Source: Mucor racemosus (Eukaryota > Mucoromycota > Mucoromycetes > Mucorales > Mucoraceae). From it: a stretch of DNA of 64,000 nt. The stretch spans positions 372,001 through 436,000 of the forward strand of contig JAPEHQ010000014.1 in NCBI GenBank assembly GCA_027405735.1, written 5' to 3'. Position 1 is the first letter of the stretch. Each line of letters starts with the position of its first letter. The position numbers and the translations under genes are program-made. This document shows, one piece after another, positions 32,978-46,015 of the stretch. A model generated the notes under the pieces. It did no database searches and was not told the origin of the DNA. It saw only the letters and a program-made list of their open reading frames with translations.

Positions 32978-35900
32978 TTAACGTCTAGGTTTTCTGAAAA
33001 CGTAAACAAGACCAATGAAGACAAAGATGTTAAAGATAAAGAAGGCAACCAAGATACCAAAGTTACGCCACTTGTGGTCTGCACTCCAGTCGAATCTAGT
33101 TTCATAAAATTCAGGTCCAGAACTAAAAGTACAATAACCACACATTTCAGGGGAAGTAGCATTAGGATTAGCAATGTAACCAGGAGAACCATAAGAGAAG
33201 AAGTTGGCAGTGTATTCACCACAAGTTTGACCAGCAGGAACATTGAACTTGAGTAAATCACCGTCATCACAATTAACCTTAAGATTACCTAATTCATTGA
33301 CAACGAGACCTTCAATGTAATAATGGAAAGGATCAACCCAGTACATCCAAGAACTCCAGAATTTAGGCATTTGAGATGGTGCTTGCATCAAACCACAGAA
33401 AAGAATAAGAATGGAAATAACTAAAGGATTAATAACGGCGGCCATTAATGGAGATTCTGAAACAGCAGCAATAACGAAACCGAGAGTAACAGCCCAGCAA
33501 ACAAGCATAGAGAACATAATGTAGAAATAACCAGCTGATTCAGAAGAAGCATTCATACCGGCTGTCCAGTAGAAACCAAACATGAAACAAGCGGAATAGA
33601 AGAAGATGTAAGGAAGTTCAACGAGCACAGCAGAAATTGCCCAAGGCAACCAACTGTAATAACGAGATGCATATTCGCGTCTAAAGTATTGACGTTCAGT
33701 AATGAATTTAGGCTGAGCGAGAATAATAAGAGTCATTGCCATAATAAAGGTACCGAAAAGAGCAAAAGCCTTATTCATCATATCAGAAGAAGAAGATCCC
33801 AACTTCCAAAAAGTGAAACCAGTAACCAAAGCATTGAACATAACGTTAAGGAAACGACCAATATTGTAATCAGGAGAACGCCAGTAAGCTAAAGCCATAC
33901 GCTTGTAAACCAATTTGAACTGAGTACCTAAACCAGTAGCATAAGTTTGAGCATCACGAGTAGGGTTAACATCAGAAGCACCATGAATTTCTTCGAGTTC
34001 TTCAGTTAAAGACTTGGCTTCAGGAGAGTTTTCCCAAATAGTAGCCCAGTCAGCCTTTGCTTTACCAGCAGTACCAGCACCAACACATTCAAGAATATAT
34101 TCAGCAGGATTAGCGTCAGGAGAACACTTGGGTCCGCCGTTAGATTCAAAGTAATCAATCATAATTTGAGAGTCTTGACCAATTTCACCATGATAAGCAG
34201 TACGACCACCACGAACTAAAAGCAACAAATGATCAAAATGTTCGAAAAGAATAGCAGAAGGTTGATGAATAGTACAGAGCACAGGCCATCCAGAATCAGC
34301 AAGTTTACGAATGAAACGAATAATATTGTAAGAACTTTGAGCATCTAAACCAGAAGTAGGTTCATCAAGGAAAAGAAGCTTGGGTTTACCAACCAATTCC
34401 ATACCAATAGTAAGACGTTTACGTTCTTCGACGGAGATACCGAAACCATATTCAACTTGACCAATTTGAGCATCACCAATATCCTCCATTTCCAAGAGTT
34501 CAAGAATGGTTTCAACATAACTATCCTTTTCTTCCTTGGGAACATCAGCGGGTTGACGGAGATAAGCAGAGAAACGAAGAGCTTCACGAACAGTAACAGC
34601 AGGTTGATGGACATCCATTTGTTCACAATAACCAGTAATACGTTCGAAATCAGTCATAAGAGCTTCATTGTTCAAATAGACACGACCATCGACCTTACCA
34701 ATTGTCTTACGACGAGCCAAGACATCCAAAAGAGTAGTTTTACCAGCACCAGATGAACCCATCAAGGCGGTTAAATGACCAGGACGAACAACACCAGAAA
34801 CATGATTCAATAACTGAAGATCACCGCCCTTGACAGGAACAGTGTAATCAATGTTTTGCCATGAGAAAGTAGTACCAGTAGAGACGCTATCCATGTTTTG
34901 GCCGAAATTAGCTTGCTTTTTACGACGAGCATCCTCTTCTTCAGGAGTACGAGGCTTAGGAGCCTTACCAGGTAAATAAAGCTTAGTGAGAGTACCACTC
35001 TTACTAAGACCAACTAATTCCATAGCACCAGCGGTCATGACAGTAAACAACAAGAAGAAGCCAATAATAACGATGAAATCGGGAGCCCACATTTGCTCAG
35101 GATTGTAACTGAGGTAATCATTTAAATAATCATCACCAAGGACATAACTAGCACCAGGCTTACCACCAGCCATGGTACAGACCTTGTAGTTCCAATCATC
35201 ATAACCGGGGCCGTAAGGAACAGCATTACCAGCACCTTCACAACTATATTCAACACCCTTCAACTCATTAATTAAAAGAGCCTTGTAACAATAGGTCAAA
35301 GGATTGATCCAGTAGATCCAAGAAAGCCAAGGATGCATCTTGTTGTAAGGAATAGTATAACCAGTATAAGTGGTTACAGCAATAAGAATGACACCAGAAA
35401 CTTGAGTAGCAAGGAAGAAACTAGATGTAGAAGCACCGAAGAATCTAAAGAAACCATTCATACACATATTCATAAAGAACAAGATGATAAAGAAACTAAA
35501 GAATGCACCAGCGGTTAACTTGAGACCCATCATAAAATAAGCGCAAATTTCAAATAACAAGACTTGAACAACAGCGTATGGAATATCCATAACAACTTGA
35601 GCAACGTAAAAGGCAGAAGGACGGTAAAGAGAATATTGCTTATGCTTTTCAAGGATGGGACGACCCATCAAGAAATTAACAAGTTCAGCTTGAGAAATGA
35701 AAGAATTGAACAAAAGAGCAAAGAAAAGAGCACCACCACGGGAGAATGCACCAGCACCATCAGAACCCATTTTGAAGAAACAAGAAGCAGTAATAAGAGA
35801 TTGAATAAGAATTGTACCATAACGAGAGATCAAAGCACCTAAATCAGTAATATTAAGATAGTATTGACGGACAGTAAGAGCCTTGACTTGTTGATAGAAA

Positions 35901-37455
35901 GAAGCTGTAAAAGGAGACTTCTTGGGAGCACGCTTTTGATGTTCTTCATCAACAGCTTTTGCAAAGACATCTCCAGGTTTTTCATTTTGAATCATACTTT
36001 CGTATTCAGTGAATTCAGCCATAACTTGTTTATGGATTTGAGATTCGAGATATCTCTTTTCGAAATCAATAGCAAATCTAGGAGCAACATCTTCGAAACC
36101 AGGTCTAACTTCACGTTCATTAGGATTACATAAACCGGTCAAGAAATCAGGAATAGACTTTCTCTTGGGACAATGGAAACCGAGAGATTCAAAATATTCC
36201 TTTGCACCAGCAGTAGGACCAAAGTAAAGACAACGACCTTCATCTAACAAGAGAACTTTATCGAAAAGAGTGAAAATGTTATTTGAAGCTTGATATAAAG
36301 TAGCAATAGTTGTCTTTTTAAAGACATCAGTCATGATACGAAGAGATCTAACGTAATCAAGAGCTGAAGCAGCATCAAGACCACGAGTAGAACAATCCCA
36401 GCAATTGATAGAACTAGCAGTTGTCATTTGTTCAGCAATAGACATACGCTTACGTTCACCACCAGACAAACCACGAACCCAGGCATTACCAACCATGGTG
36501 TTCATTTGTTTAGTAAGACCGAGCATATTACCAAGCATGTAAAGAACCTTGTTTACGAATTCAGTCTTGGATTCATCAGGAAGACGCTTTCCAGGAGTTT
36601 TCATACGTAAAGCAAATTGAAGAGTTTGTTTGGCAGTTAATGTAGGATAATGTTGATCTTCTTCTTCATTATAACAGACTTGGCCACGATAACGTTTAGC
36701 AAAAGTACCGGCATCGATACCACCATAAGAGACAGTACCATCTACATCAGTATAAGCACCACGCATGTTGGCCATGACTTTTAAGAATGATGTACAACCA
36801 GCACCAGGACGACCTAATACAAGAAGCATTTCACCTTCTTTACAATGGCCTGTCAAATCATTTAAAATAACTTTTTTGTTTTTACTGACACCAACTCCAA
36901 AGAATTTCCAGAATTGAAGGAAAGTAAATAGAGTAGGGATTGTATGAGCATCAGCAGCTTGACCCTATTAAAATTTCGTTGTTAGTATTGTTATTTTTAT
37001 TAGGAAATAATGTCAAATGTGTTGTGTACCTGCACGGTTAAGTTTTTCCAAATCAAACCCAAATTCTTTAATTCATGACCATTATTATCTTCATCTTTTC
37101 TAAGATCATTAAGATATTCATCAAGATTAAATTCATCGGATACGGCAGCACCTTCTTCTAATTTACTGGCATGAGTAGATAAACGACTAATACGGGATAA
37201 TTCTCTTTTTAAATCAACATATTCGTCCTTTGCAGCTATAAGGATGTTGTTAGTAAAATATTCAATTACATTTGGCTTTGTATAAATATTACCATCAATG
37301 TCTACAGCATTAGCGGTAGGTTCACCAAATGCATCGCCATGTGATTCGTATTCGTGAAGACCGTTTTGGTAAACTGTTTGTGTGGATCCATCACTAGAGT
37401 GTTGATCAGATTCTCGACCTTTTTCTCCGCCATGGAGATATTTAGTTGAAGTCAT
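32978..37455 (-). CDS. PDR-type (ABCG) full-size ABC transporter
   Basis: Two exons (37455-37030, 36964-32978) give 1470 aa in the (NBD-TMD)2 order of pleiotropic drug resistance pumps, which export lipids and xenobiotics at the plasma membrane. NBD1 shows the PDR hallmark degenerate Walker A GRPGAGCTS (Cys for Lys, about residue 190), the signature VRGLSGGERKRMS, and WDCSTRGLDAASALDYV. NBD2 has a canonical Walker A GSSGAGKTTLLDVLARRKT, an altered signature ISVEERKRLTIG, and LLFLDEPTSGLDAQSS. Each half has six hydrophobic helices, with Cys-bearing extracellular loops before the last helix of each half. The acidic N-terminus ends NLGLIWKNLTVQ at the only intron. Long stop-free frames on the opposite strand reflect strong codon bias, suggesting high expression. 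The substrate is unknown. Confidence 0.95.
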
Positions 37456-40094
37456 GGTAGAATGACAGATGATATGAACGAAAGTAAATGTTTGTTATAA
37501 TTAATGAAAAATGAAAAATGAAAAAAAAAAAAAATGAAAAAAAAAATGCAAATATATTCTAGTAATCTATATTAAGAGAAAAGAGAGAATTATTCATAGA
37601 TTTGATTCAACATGTCGTTCCTTTTATACTTGAACGTGCTTTTGTAGGATTAGGCGCGGAGTGCCGTAGTTTATCCGGTTACTATATCTATCGCTGAAGT
37701 TGAATAAAACTGTAAATTTGATGGAAAGCATTGATTTGAGACACGGCACAACGATGACCGGTCCTATGAAATAAGTTGGATTAATATAAACAGCTTAAAA
37801 TAGGCGCAGACTCCTTTCTGTGTCTCTGTATACGGATCAACATTATGTGTCATATTCATTTATTTGTTAGTGGTCATGTCAATTTTTCATTTTCATTTTT
37901 TTTTTTTTGAGATGGTATTACAGTAATCTAGAAAAAGGTTATATAACTAAATTCGTTTTATAATCTTCTGTATGTGTCAATTATAATAGTTGCTTGAAAT
38001 TCAAACTGATTGACAGGTTTTTATCTTGATATAATCCAAAATTATGGGTCTGCCGAATTTACCGATTTATTTGATCTGTTGGCAAGATATGGAATATTTA
38101 CACCTTGATAATTTACACCGGCAAATAAAGTTGGACCTACTCCGTGAATCAACCTGCTTCTCGGCAATGCATATATTCCACGCTCACCTATTGGCTGACC
38201 ACATTAATATAGTAAGATTGCAACGGAGACCTAATACAACACACCGGCCCGTATTTAGATTTTGTGAAATTGTGTTATTGGAATGGCATCATTCATCAAC
38301 GACGAAAGAAAAGGATTTATTAGAAAAAAAAAAAAATATTCATAGAATATATATGCAGCAGATATTTAAATAGTTTAAAGAATCAAATATTTCTGTATTT
38401 CATCAAAGAAAGAAAATCCTTTAAATCAATCATCTCACTGATGAGTGCCCTGATCTTTTTCTAATGAGCAAAATAAAAAAAGAAGAATTTTCTGATTTAT
38501 ATATGTATACCTCATCATTTATTCCCTGGTTTAACCATGCTTTTTAATTTGATAATTATATCATTATTTTAATTATTTTAATGCCCAGGCACACACGCAT
38601 CGTTCACAATATCTACAGTAAGTAAACACAAATGGTTGAACAACGTATCTATCTTTTTTATGTGTCCATTTGTGTATTTTTAGATCTGTATTACACACAC
38701 GTAGAAAAAAAAAACATTTTCGTTTATATGATACAGCAACTATAAATCCAATTGTTGTTGTATGACCTTAATTTTTTAAAAGTTTATTAGCTGCATGATG
38801 CACCTTCTTATATATATTTATAAGGATAAATCCGAGAAAGTATCAGCATTGGTGCAATGTGTTTCTTCGGTATATATCGAATTGTCATATTACATGCAGT
38901 TGCTAATCAAAATGTCTTATCTTTGCTTCAGTCATCTTTTCCTCATGTTCTTGGGCATTTTTTGTGTAAAATATTATTATTATACATGTTTATCTGTTAT
39001 GTCGTGTTTGCCAAGAAAAGCATACCAGTAAGGATCAAGTGTTTACCCTTTACATATGATGAGATGAACTTATAAAAACAATGAAATTCCTAGAATTCGT
39101 TTCGATGACTATAAATCTCACACATATTACGATAATAGCAGCCTCCTTGCTGATTTTTATTCTGAATTCAACTAAATCGATGACACAAGTAAAAATAGCA
39201 AAAAATGTCGTAAGAAGCAATATACAATTGCATAGAGGCTTAATCTATTTGGAAATTTACATTCCAAATCGAAATAACGATCATATATCATCAAATCACA
39301 TTATATACTTTTTCTATAGTACAAATGTCACATTGTTTGGATGATGATGAAAATAGTTCATTACCGAATATAGTATTTTCGTTGATTATAAATGATGATG
39401 AATATAGCTTTTTATGGAATACATGTACAACTATTGCTGTTGTGTTGTAAAGAATAATTTTGTGGCGGCGGAAGAGGCGGATGCACAAACAGATTTTCTT
39501 TCTTCATCATCCTCCGTTATCCGCTGAGTAGCAAAAAAAAAAAAAAAAAAAAAAAAAATGCCAAAAACGAAAACCTTGGTCGTTTAGTTCTTTATTATAC
39601 ATGTTTGAGCGTAATAATTAATTAATTAATGTTTGATTTTATAATAGTGATATAGCGGCATCATTTTTATTAGGCAAGTAATATGCGTGTGTGGCTGATA
39701 GGTAACGCTCGTACGGCTTATACAGTATAACTGTCGGGATGCTGCGTTTATGTAACTATCCATATTTACAATTATCATTGTGCCACTTGTAAACCAACAT
39801 CTTAACCACAAACCTTATTATTCAATGAGCGGCTTTATTTTAAATTGTTGAAAAGAGAGTTTCACAAAATTCAATTTTCTAACTATATCAGATGAATGCA
39901 AAAAAAAAAAAAAAAAAAAAAAAAAGTCCTTGGTCTGGTTCACTTTTCATAACGATCTTCAGGCACAGATCTGGCCTTTAAAGTAAGCACTGCTTCGATC
40001 GTTTAATAAGGGAGTTCTTGAGAGTATATTTGAAACATACAATTATTGCATTGCCATTGACAGCTTTTTCTTTTCAAATCAAAAAGACCGGTTT
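37456..40094. other. Long intergenic region upstream of the ABC transporter
   Basis: Promoter side of the transporter gene, with A-runs at 37520-37545. Poly-A tracts of about 25 nt stand at 39533-39558 and 39900-39925, just before repeat R1-d. A 109-codon open frame at 38044-38373 has no recognisable features and is not called. No tRNA or other RNA gene was seen. Confidence 0.45.
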
Positions 40095-41235
40095 TTTAGC
40101 CATTAAAATTAGTTTTGATCGAGTTATGCTTCTTTCCTTAAAAATTAGTCCCAAATTTTCATCAGTGCTGGACTTTTTTTACCACTAAATAACACTAAAA
40201 TAAAAATATATGCCGATGTACCTCAGATGTTCAACTTTAACCCAAAAACGCGTTTCCAAAAATATCCTATTTCTAGCAATTGCTATAATTTTTTTTAGTG
40301 TTAATGTTTCAGATTTTTACAGGTATTTATTACTAAAATTAAAAACTTTGAGCCTTCATATCTCTGCAAAAAATTAAGCTATACGAGCAAATTTTGATAA
40401 TCAAACTTACTTGTTTTGAAGCGCTTTATAATATATTTAAATATGAAAGAATTTTGAGCACCTTTTTTTTTATTCTATTTTTTTGGCCTTTTTGTAGTAG
40501 ATTTGAAAATTTTTGTTATATTGTGCAGTATATTTTTTTACATTCATGTCATTAACCTTGTTGGGCTCTACCGGGTTCAATTTAGTTCTTGTCGAAATAT
40601 TGATTTTTCGTGAAGATATCCTCAAAAACATGCATAAGGAGATACCTTCGCTTTTAGCTTCAATTTTTCCCTTATATACCCTCGTCCCAAATTCTGAATT
40701 TGAAACAAAAATCGACAAAAATCTCGTTTTCTCTACGAAAAATGTAGCTAGAGGGTTCGACAATAGCTTTATCGAGAGATAATAATTTTGTGCATCATCT
40801 CCATTAACTGTATTAAAAATATGCATATAAAAAGTGATACGTATCTTTAAAAAACCTCCAAAATTTCAATTGCATTTTACGTAAAATTTAATGAGGGACT
40901 TTTTTCTGAATTTTGTTTAAATGGATGAATAATTTAAAACTGTACAAAAATTGTTTAATACGCTAGGTCTGCTTACTTTACAGTTCATGAGCAATTAAAG
41001 GATTTTGTTTTTTTTTAACATTTTCTGATCGATTTGGTAAATTAATTTTGGGACTCAGTTACCGTAGGTCATAAGCTGTAATGCGAGCTGTTATTTTGAT
41101 TATCTCAACGAAAAATCAATATTTTTCGCTGAAACAAAAAATGCAGAATATCTTTTAGTTGGGTCTGTCTTGTGAATGCAAAAAATTAATCTTCTATTGA
41201 TTTTGGAGTTTAGATTTCACGATCGATTTTAGATC
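40095..41235 (+). repeat. Dispersed repeat R1, copy d
   Basis: Same orientation as copy c. The two overlapping frames are again open: 40513-40782 plus (SLLASIFPLYTLVPNSE) and 40470-40826 minus (EFGTRVYKGKIEAKSEGISL). Conservation of both frames across copies a-d despite nucleotide divergence is the main sign that R1 was once coding. Confidence 0.75.
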
Positions 41236-41334
41236 ATTGTGATGTGAACTACTGGCAGTCGTCTTTCACACATCAAATCGAATTAATAATGGATAGTGTG
41301 AATTTAGTGTGGGAACCAAGATTATTGTTACGCT

Positions 41335-41445
41335 AGGAGATTATATCAACCTCAAAGCTAAAATAAGTATTAAATTATTTAATAAAAATAAAGGAAAACT
41401 ATTATAAAATAAAAGAGCACACTAAAACTAAAGAACTTTATTACA
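41335..41445 (-). repeat. LTR-like segment S, copy 2
   Basis: Reverse complement of the segment at 20200-20360. It includes TACGCTAGGAGATTATATCA, the complement of the CTCCTGGCATA end of copy 1. The short word TACGCTAGGAG appears once more at about 46159, on the far side of R2-B, so R2-B is bracketed by it. Confidence 0.5.
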
Positions 41446-42988
41446 AGATCGAAACATCTTCTTTTATATTCACATTCTCTAATTATATGACTAGTCTAAA
41501 ATGAGTCTAATTATATATATATATCCAATCAAGTCTAGGTGACACACACTAGTTCCACATTCCTGTATAAACGGAGCTTCATATCATAATACACAGCAAT
41601 GTAGAACTTAATATATCAAACTGTGTCGTAATCTTAACCAAGGAATGCACCCAGATCTGTGGATGCAGCAAGTTTATAGCCAGTTCTAGTTTTTCACTGA
41701 GTAGATATAAATATCATTGCCTTCGATTTGACCTGGTAATCAAAAAATACGTTCAACAATACAGTAGTAAATAATGATATTTGATCTTAGAATGCGGTTA
41801 AATAAAAATATCAGTTTCTAATATAGACTGCTACCTATATTAAAAACATTAATCCCTTATATATGTTAGTATGCGTATTCTGTTAAAGAAAATAATATCA
41901 GCTTGATAATAGTCTGATATGCCTTATTATCAAACGGTGAATATATCCTTGGAATATAAAGACAAAAAGAGAGAAACAACACACATAGAAAAGGATTTGT
42001 AAAGCTTTACATTATTTAGCGCAATTAAAACCCTGCTAAATTGCACATTATTTCAGCCAATGTAAAAGCCAGCATTACAGCGCATCAACCCATATCCCAT
42101 AAACTAAACAAAATAGGCAATATCTGCTATCATAGATACATACATTTTTCTACTACTAGAAAAACTGTCTGTCATATCATACATTCATTAAAAAATTGCA
42201 AAAGCGAGCCTGTAGAGCGACGCCATAATTAAGCATAGCAAGATCGAACGGCTAAGTCTCTTATACTATGGTATGTATCTAAGTTTTAAATAAAAATGCG
42301 TTTTTTTTCAACTTTTCTTATATTTAACCATGTACGGTCTGAAAATTCAGTTTTTGTAGAGGACATTTTCGGGGCTCATTTTATCCTTACCAACATTCAT
42401 GATTTTGATCAAAAATCAGAAAAATCAAATTTTGATACCAAAATCAACGTTTAAAGATACTACATTGTGAGGGAAAGTTGTAGCCATAACTAATACACAT
42501 CATATAAAAGCTTAATATTAAATGTTAAGTAATGAAGCTTTGTACTTTTGTCCCAAAAACGGATTTTTGATTAAAGGATTTTCATGTAGTATTTTGCAAT
42601 AAAAATGTTTGTTGTTTTTTATTGAGCAAATAGAGCACTAAATTCTGTATATGTGTATATTTTTCGTTTTTATAATTGGTAGTATAATTAACTCTAGATT
42701 TGCAAAATCAGAAAAAAAAAATTAAAAAATGTCAAAATTGATGATCTGGACAAAAATAATTTTTAAAATTAATATTCCGCTTATAAGCCTTGTCGGTTTT
42801 AAAAACAAGAGATTTTATAATACTTGAGAACTTTTCCAAGAATTAATGATGCTGTACCCACTTGATTCAAGCTTATTACTGTAAATCTTTATACACGTTA
42901 ATATTGTGTGGTGGTTTATTTGATGATAATATAGTCTTACTTTATAATTATTGCGCTAGAGGTAATTTACATTGGGCTTTAGTCTTAC

Positions 42989-43485
42989 CTCTCCAATATC
43001 ATAAACAATAATATGGCCATCACTGGAACCTATTATTGCCGCCTTTTTATCCTCTTTGTCCCAAGCCAATTTATTCAATCCTTTACCACCAGAACTAACT
43101 TAAGTACGATGCATTTAATCAGTGGTTGTGTTTTGGCTCTTCAATGGCGTATTAAAACAAGGGATCTTACTAATAGCAGGTTGTAAGTAATTTTTATTGG
43201 TAGTGTTTGCATAACTGGCTGGTATTTGTATATTGTTGAATTAGATGTTTTTCGAGATGGAATTTGTTCCCTAGAGATCAAGTAAGAAAGAAGGATATCA
43301 ATGAGCGTGTATTTACGGCAAATAACCATTACCTCACTCATGTATGTCACATTATACTTAAAATTGGTTCCTCGGTATTTTCATTCAAATTCCATAAATT
43401 AAATTAACTTGTTCCATCAACAGTAGTATCAAATGTATCATCAGTTCGCCTTATAATAAATGCCGCCAATCTGAAATCAGAAACA
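42989..43485 (-). pseudogene. Dynein intermediate chain fragment (in R2-B)
   Basis: Same captured segment as at 22.70 kb. On the minus strand it reads RTDDTFDTTVDGTS, then NLWNLNENTEEP, LNKLAWDKEDKKAA and GSSDGHIIVYDIGE before a GTAAGA donor-like site. Frameshifts and stops separate the blocks. The segment between the two coding blocks has its own extra sequence in this copy. Confidence 0.75.
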
Positions 43486-43787
43486 TCCCATTGTCATTTT
43501 TATAAGCAATGAAAAGCTTGATTTTTAATAATACAACAATTAAATAAAAGACAAGATTATACTAACAGCATATGAGGAATAATCAACATCTAGTTGAGTT
43601 TAATGAAGAACGCTTTTGAACCCTTTTGAAAATCCTGAAGCAAAAAACACAACATCTTGGTCCTGTAATTTCTATCCATCAAAATGTCGCGATTTTGACC
43701 ACACAATGAAAGCACCTTTTATCAATCTTTACCTCGTTTTACATTGAGTATCAGTTTTTTACCAGTTGTATTTTCTCTGAACCATTA

Positions 43788-43943
43788 ACATTATGAAGAA
43801 AAAGTCCCTTAATTCTCTTAATTATGCCACATTAAGAAAAATAAGACAAAATTTAAAAAAAATAAGCACTGAAAATTTTCTTATTTTTCTTAATAATGTG
43901 GCGGCATTAATTAAGAGAATTAGGGGATTTTTCCTTCATAGTG
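43788..43943. mobile_element. Palindromic Tc1-like MITE inserted in R2-B
   Basis: The left arm (CATTATGAAGAAAAAGTCCC onward) and right arm (reverse complement CACTATGAAGGAAAAATCCC) form inverted repeats of about 55-60 bp around a 25-bp AT-rich centre. TA dinucleotides flank both ends (43786-43787 and 43944-43945). Copies A and C lack the block at the equivalent site, showing a clean insertion. The CAYTATG end, TA flank and lack of coding fit a Tc1/mariner-derived miniature element. Confidence 0.8.
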
Positions 43944-44036
43944 TAACATTCAGTCATATTGAGCAATAGTATATTAAATTACAATTTACTAGCATACTGT
44001 TGGTAGTTTTTTGGTATTAATTTAAAAACTTGATCC

Positions 44037-44039
44037 TAA

Positions 44040-44081
<42 letters not shown>
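44037..44081 (+). repeat. (ATT)n microsatellite in R2-B
   Basis: About 45 bp of perfect ATT/TTA repeats. The equivalent site in R2-A (about 22265-22283) has only a few GATAATAATAAT units, so the array expanded in this copy. Confidence 0.95.
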
Positions 44082-44084
<3 letters not shown>

Positions 44085-46015
44085 TGATTATAATTGTCAA
44101 ACTGATTGATTTATACAGTATATCATATTACTATTTCATATTGGTAGAGATTATATAATTGATATCTGCATTTAACACTGATGGATTGGAAAGTTGGTGT
44201 CTGTCTTTAGTTTTGAAGTGAACTAAGCTAGATTCCCATCATAAAATACCTAAATTAAATGTCATCTCATTTGAAACCATGCTATCAAAGATAAGACTAT
44301 ATAGTAAATAGACAATTGCATAAAGATAGCAAGGGTATAATACTCAAATAAGAGATGCTAAAATACTAAAGTAATGTGGGATATCCTAAATAAAAGATAC
44401 AAAAAGTACATGCTTATCAAGTAGAACAAGTAAGGGCTGTTCTGAAAGCATGATTGACAAACTATATTTAAAACACCGTTCTTGATCCACCAAATCAATA
44501 ACCAAACAACCCAACATTTATACTCAAAATTAATGGAATCGTTGACAATTGCAATGCAATTGCAAGATAGTAAATAATCACCAAATAATATAAATAGAGA
44601 CGTAGAATAACCATTTTATTGCACATTATCCATATTTTAATAAAGAGGGATTTTAACAGTATTCTTTATCGCTTTTTACACCCATATTTTACTGCAAGTT
44701 TGATGAATAATGCGTACTTTGGTTTTCCAGTATAATTCTAGGTGTAGAAATACCTAAAAGCTGAATTTTCCAATGCAGCTGCATCTGTTATGTCAGAATC
44801 TAGATATAGCGCTACAGTAGTCGTATTATTAAAATATTATTATTGTTACACCATTAACAGCTATTGTATCACTTAATAATTTCTTCTATATATAATCTCA
44901 CCCTCTACATTGAATAAAACCCATCTTTTACTCTTGTCTAATTCTTATTAGTTTTGGTAAAACAGCATCTGTTGAATATCACTTGATTTTTTGTGCGTTG
45001 TAGCTCATGTTATACTAACTCCCATTTTGGCAAACATTGCTTTCCATTCACCCATATTCAATTTTTGTGTTATACAGCTTAATATTAATGTATTAACGTT
45101 GAGATTTGTTTATGGTGTATCTCCATCACAAATTGGTATTTTTTTCAGATGATTTCTATTACCAATTTCTGGAAAGCTCTATTATCATTTCCAAAAAGAA
45201 AAAATACACCTTATTTTGCCGCATTTCCCAAATAGTGAAAAGCTGACAAATACATGTTTACATGTATGCGGATTAAAATTGTAGACCAAAGGAGAGTGAC
45301 AAGCTTAACGGGTAGCGCATGCGCTACAAATTGAGTGTGACGCACCTATTTGTGAGGCCAAACCCGCCAAAGGGGAAGCCCTTTGGTATTAAGTTATGAA
45401 TTTCGAAAGAGAATCTACGATGACCTTGCTTCTCATCGAATATGATCCTCCTTTTTTTTTCTTAGTAAGTTTTGCATATGTGTGGCAAATTTTTCCTTTT
45501 TTATTAATGCATATGATATGCATACTAGTAAATTTGGCTGGCAAATCCCGGCTCGACACCAACACTACCAGCATCCATGGGTCATTGTACGTTCAGCCAG
45601 GTCGAGCAACAAGTTGGTTACATGCTACTTACACCTACTAACATCAGCAAGCTTATCAGTTCTTCTCAACGAATATGAATCCAAATGACCTCCCGTTGCA
45701 ATGGCAGGTACTTCTAGTGCTGATCCGCAGAATTGCAAAAGGTTTAGTCTTGTCATGTATTTTTAGGTTTGATGAATATTACTTGAAAAAAAATACAATT
45801 AAAAGAGAATGAGGAGTAATAAATCAGTTCTTCAACTGTATAATAAAAACAAGATATCGTTAATTTTTTAGATATAAAAGTATGGCGTTTTATATTGATG
45901 TGACATTGAGATCCTGAGGTGTAACTTAAGGCGCTATTGAACCATTAGATCTGTTTGATAGTAATCTAAGAACTGAAATGAATTAATCACAATTTAACCG
46001 TTCTTGCATAGCTTG

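Larger units (their letters stand above)
41675..46015 (-). repeat. Dispersed repeat R2, copy B
   Basis: The longest R2 copy, reverse-complementary to R2-A. It is interrupted by a palindromic MITE at 43788-43943 and an (ATT)n microsatellite at about 44037-44081. Its outer end near 46010 aligns with 20990 of copy A (GAACGGTTAAAT-type). Confidence 0.7.

Noticed and set aside
32947..36610. Many long open frames on the plus strand opposite the ABC transporter
   Set aside because: They are shadows of a strongly codon-biased gene; their peptides are low-complexity and match no family.
38044..38373. 109-codon plus-strand frame
   Set aside because: No splice structure, no domain, Lys-rich end from an A-run; composition fits chance in AT-rich DNA.
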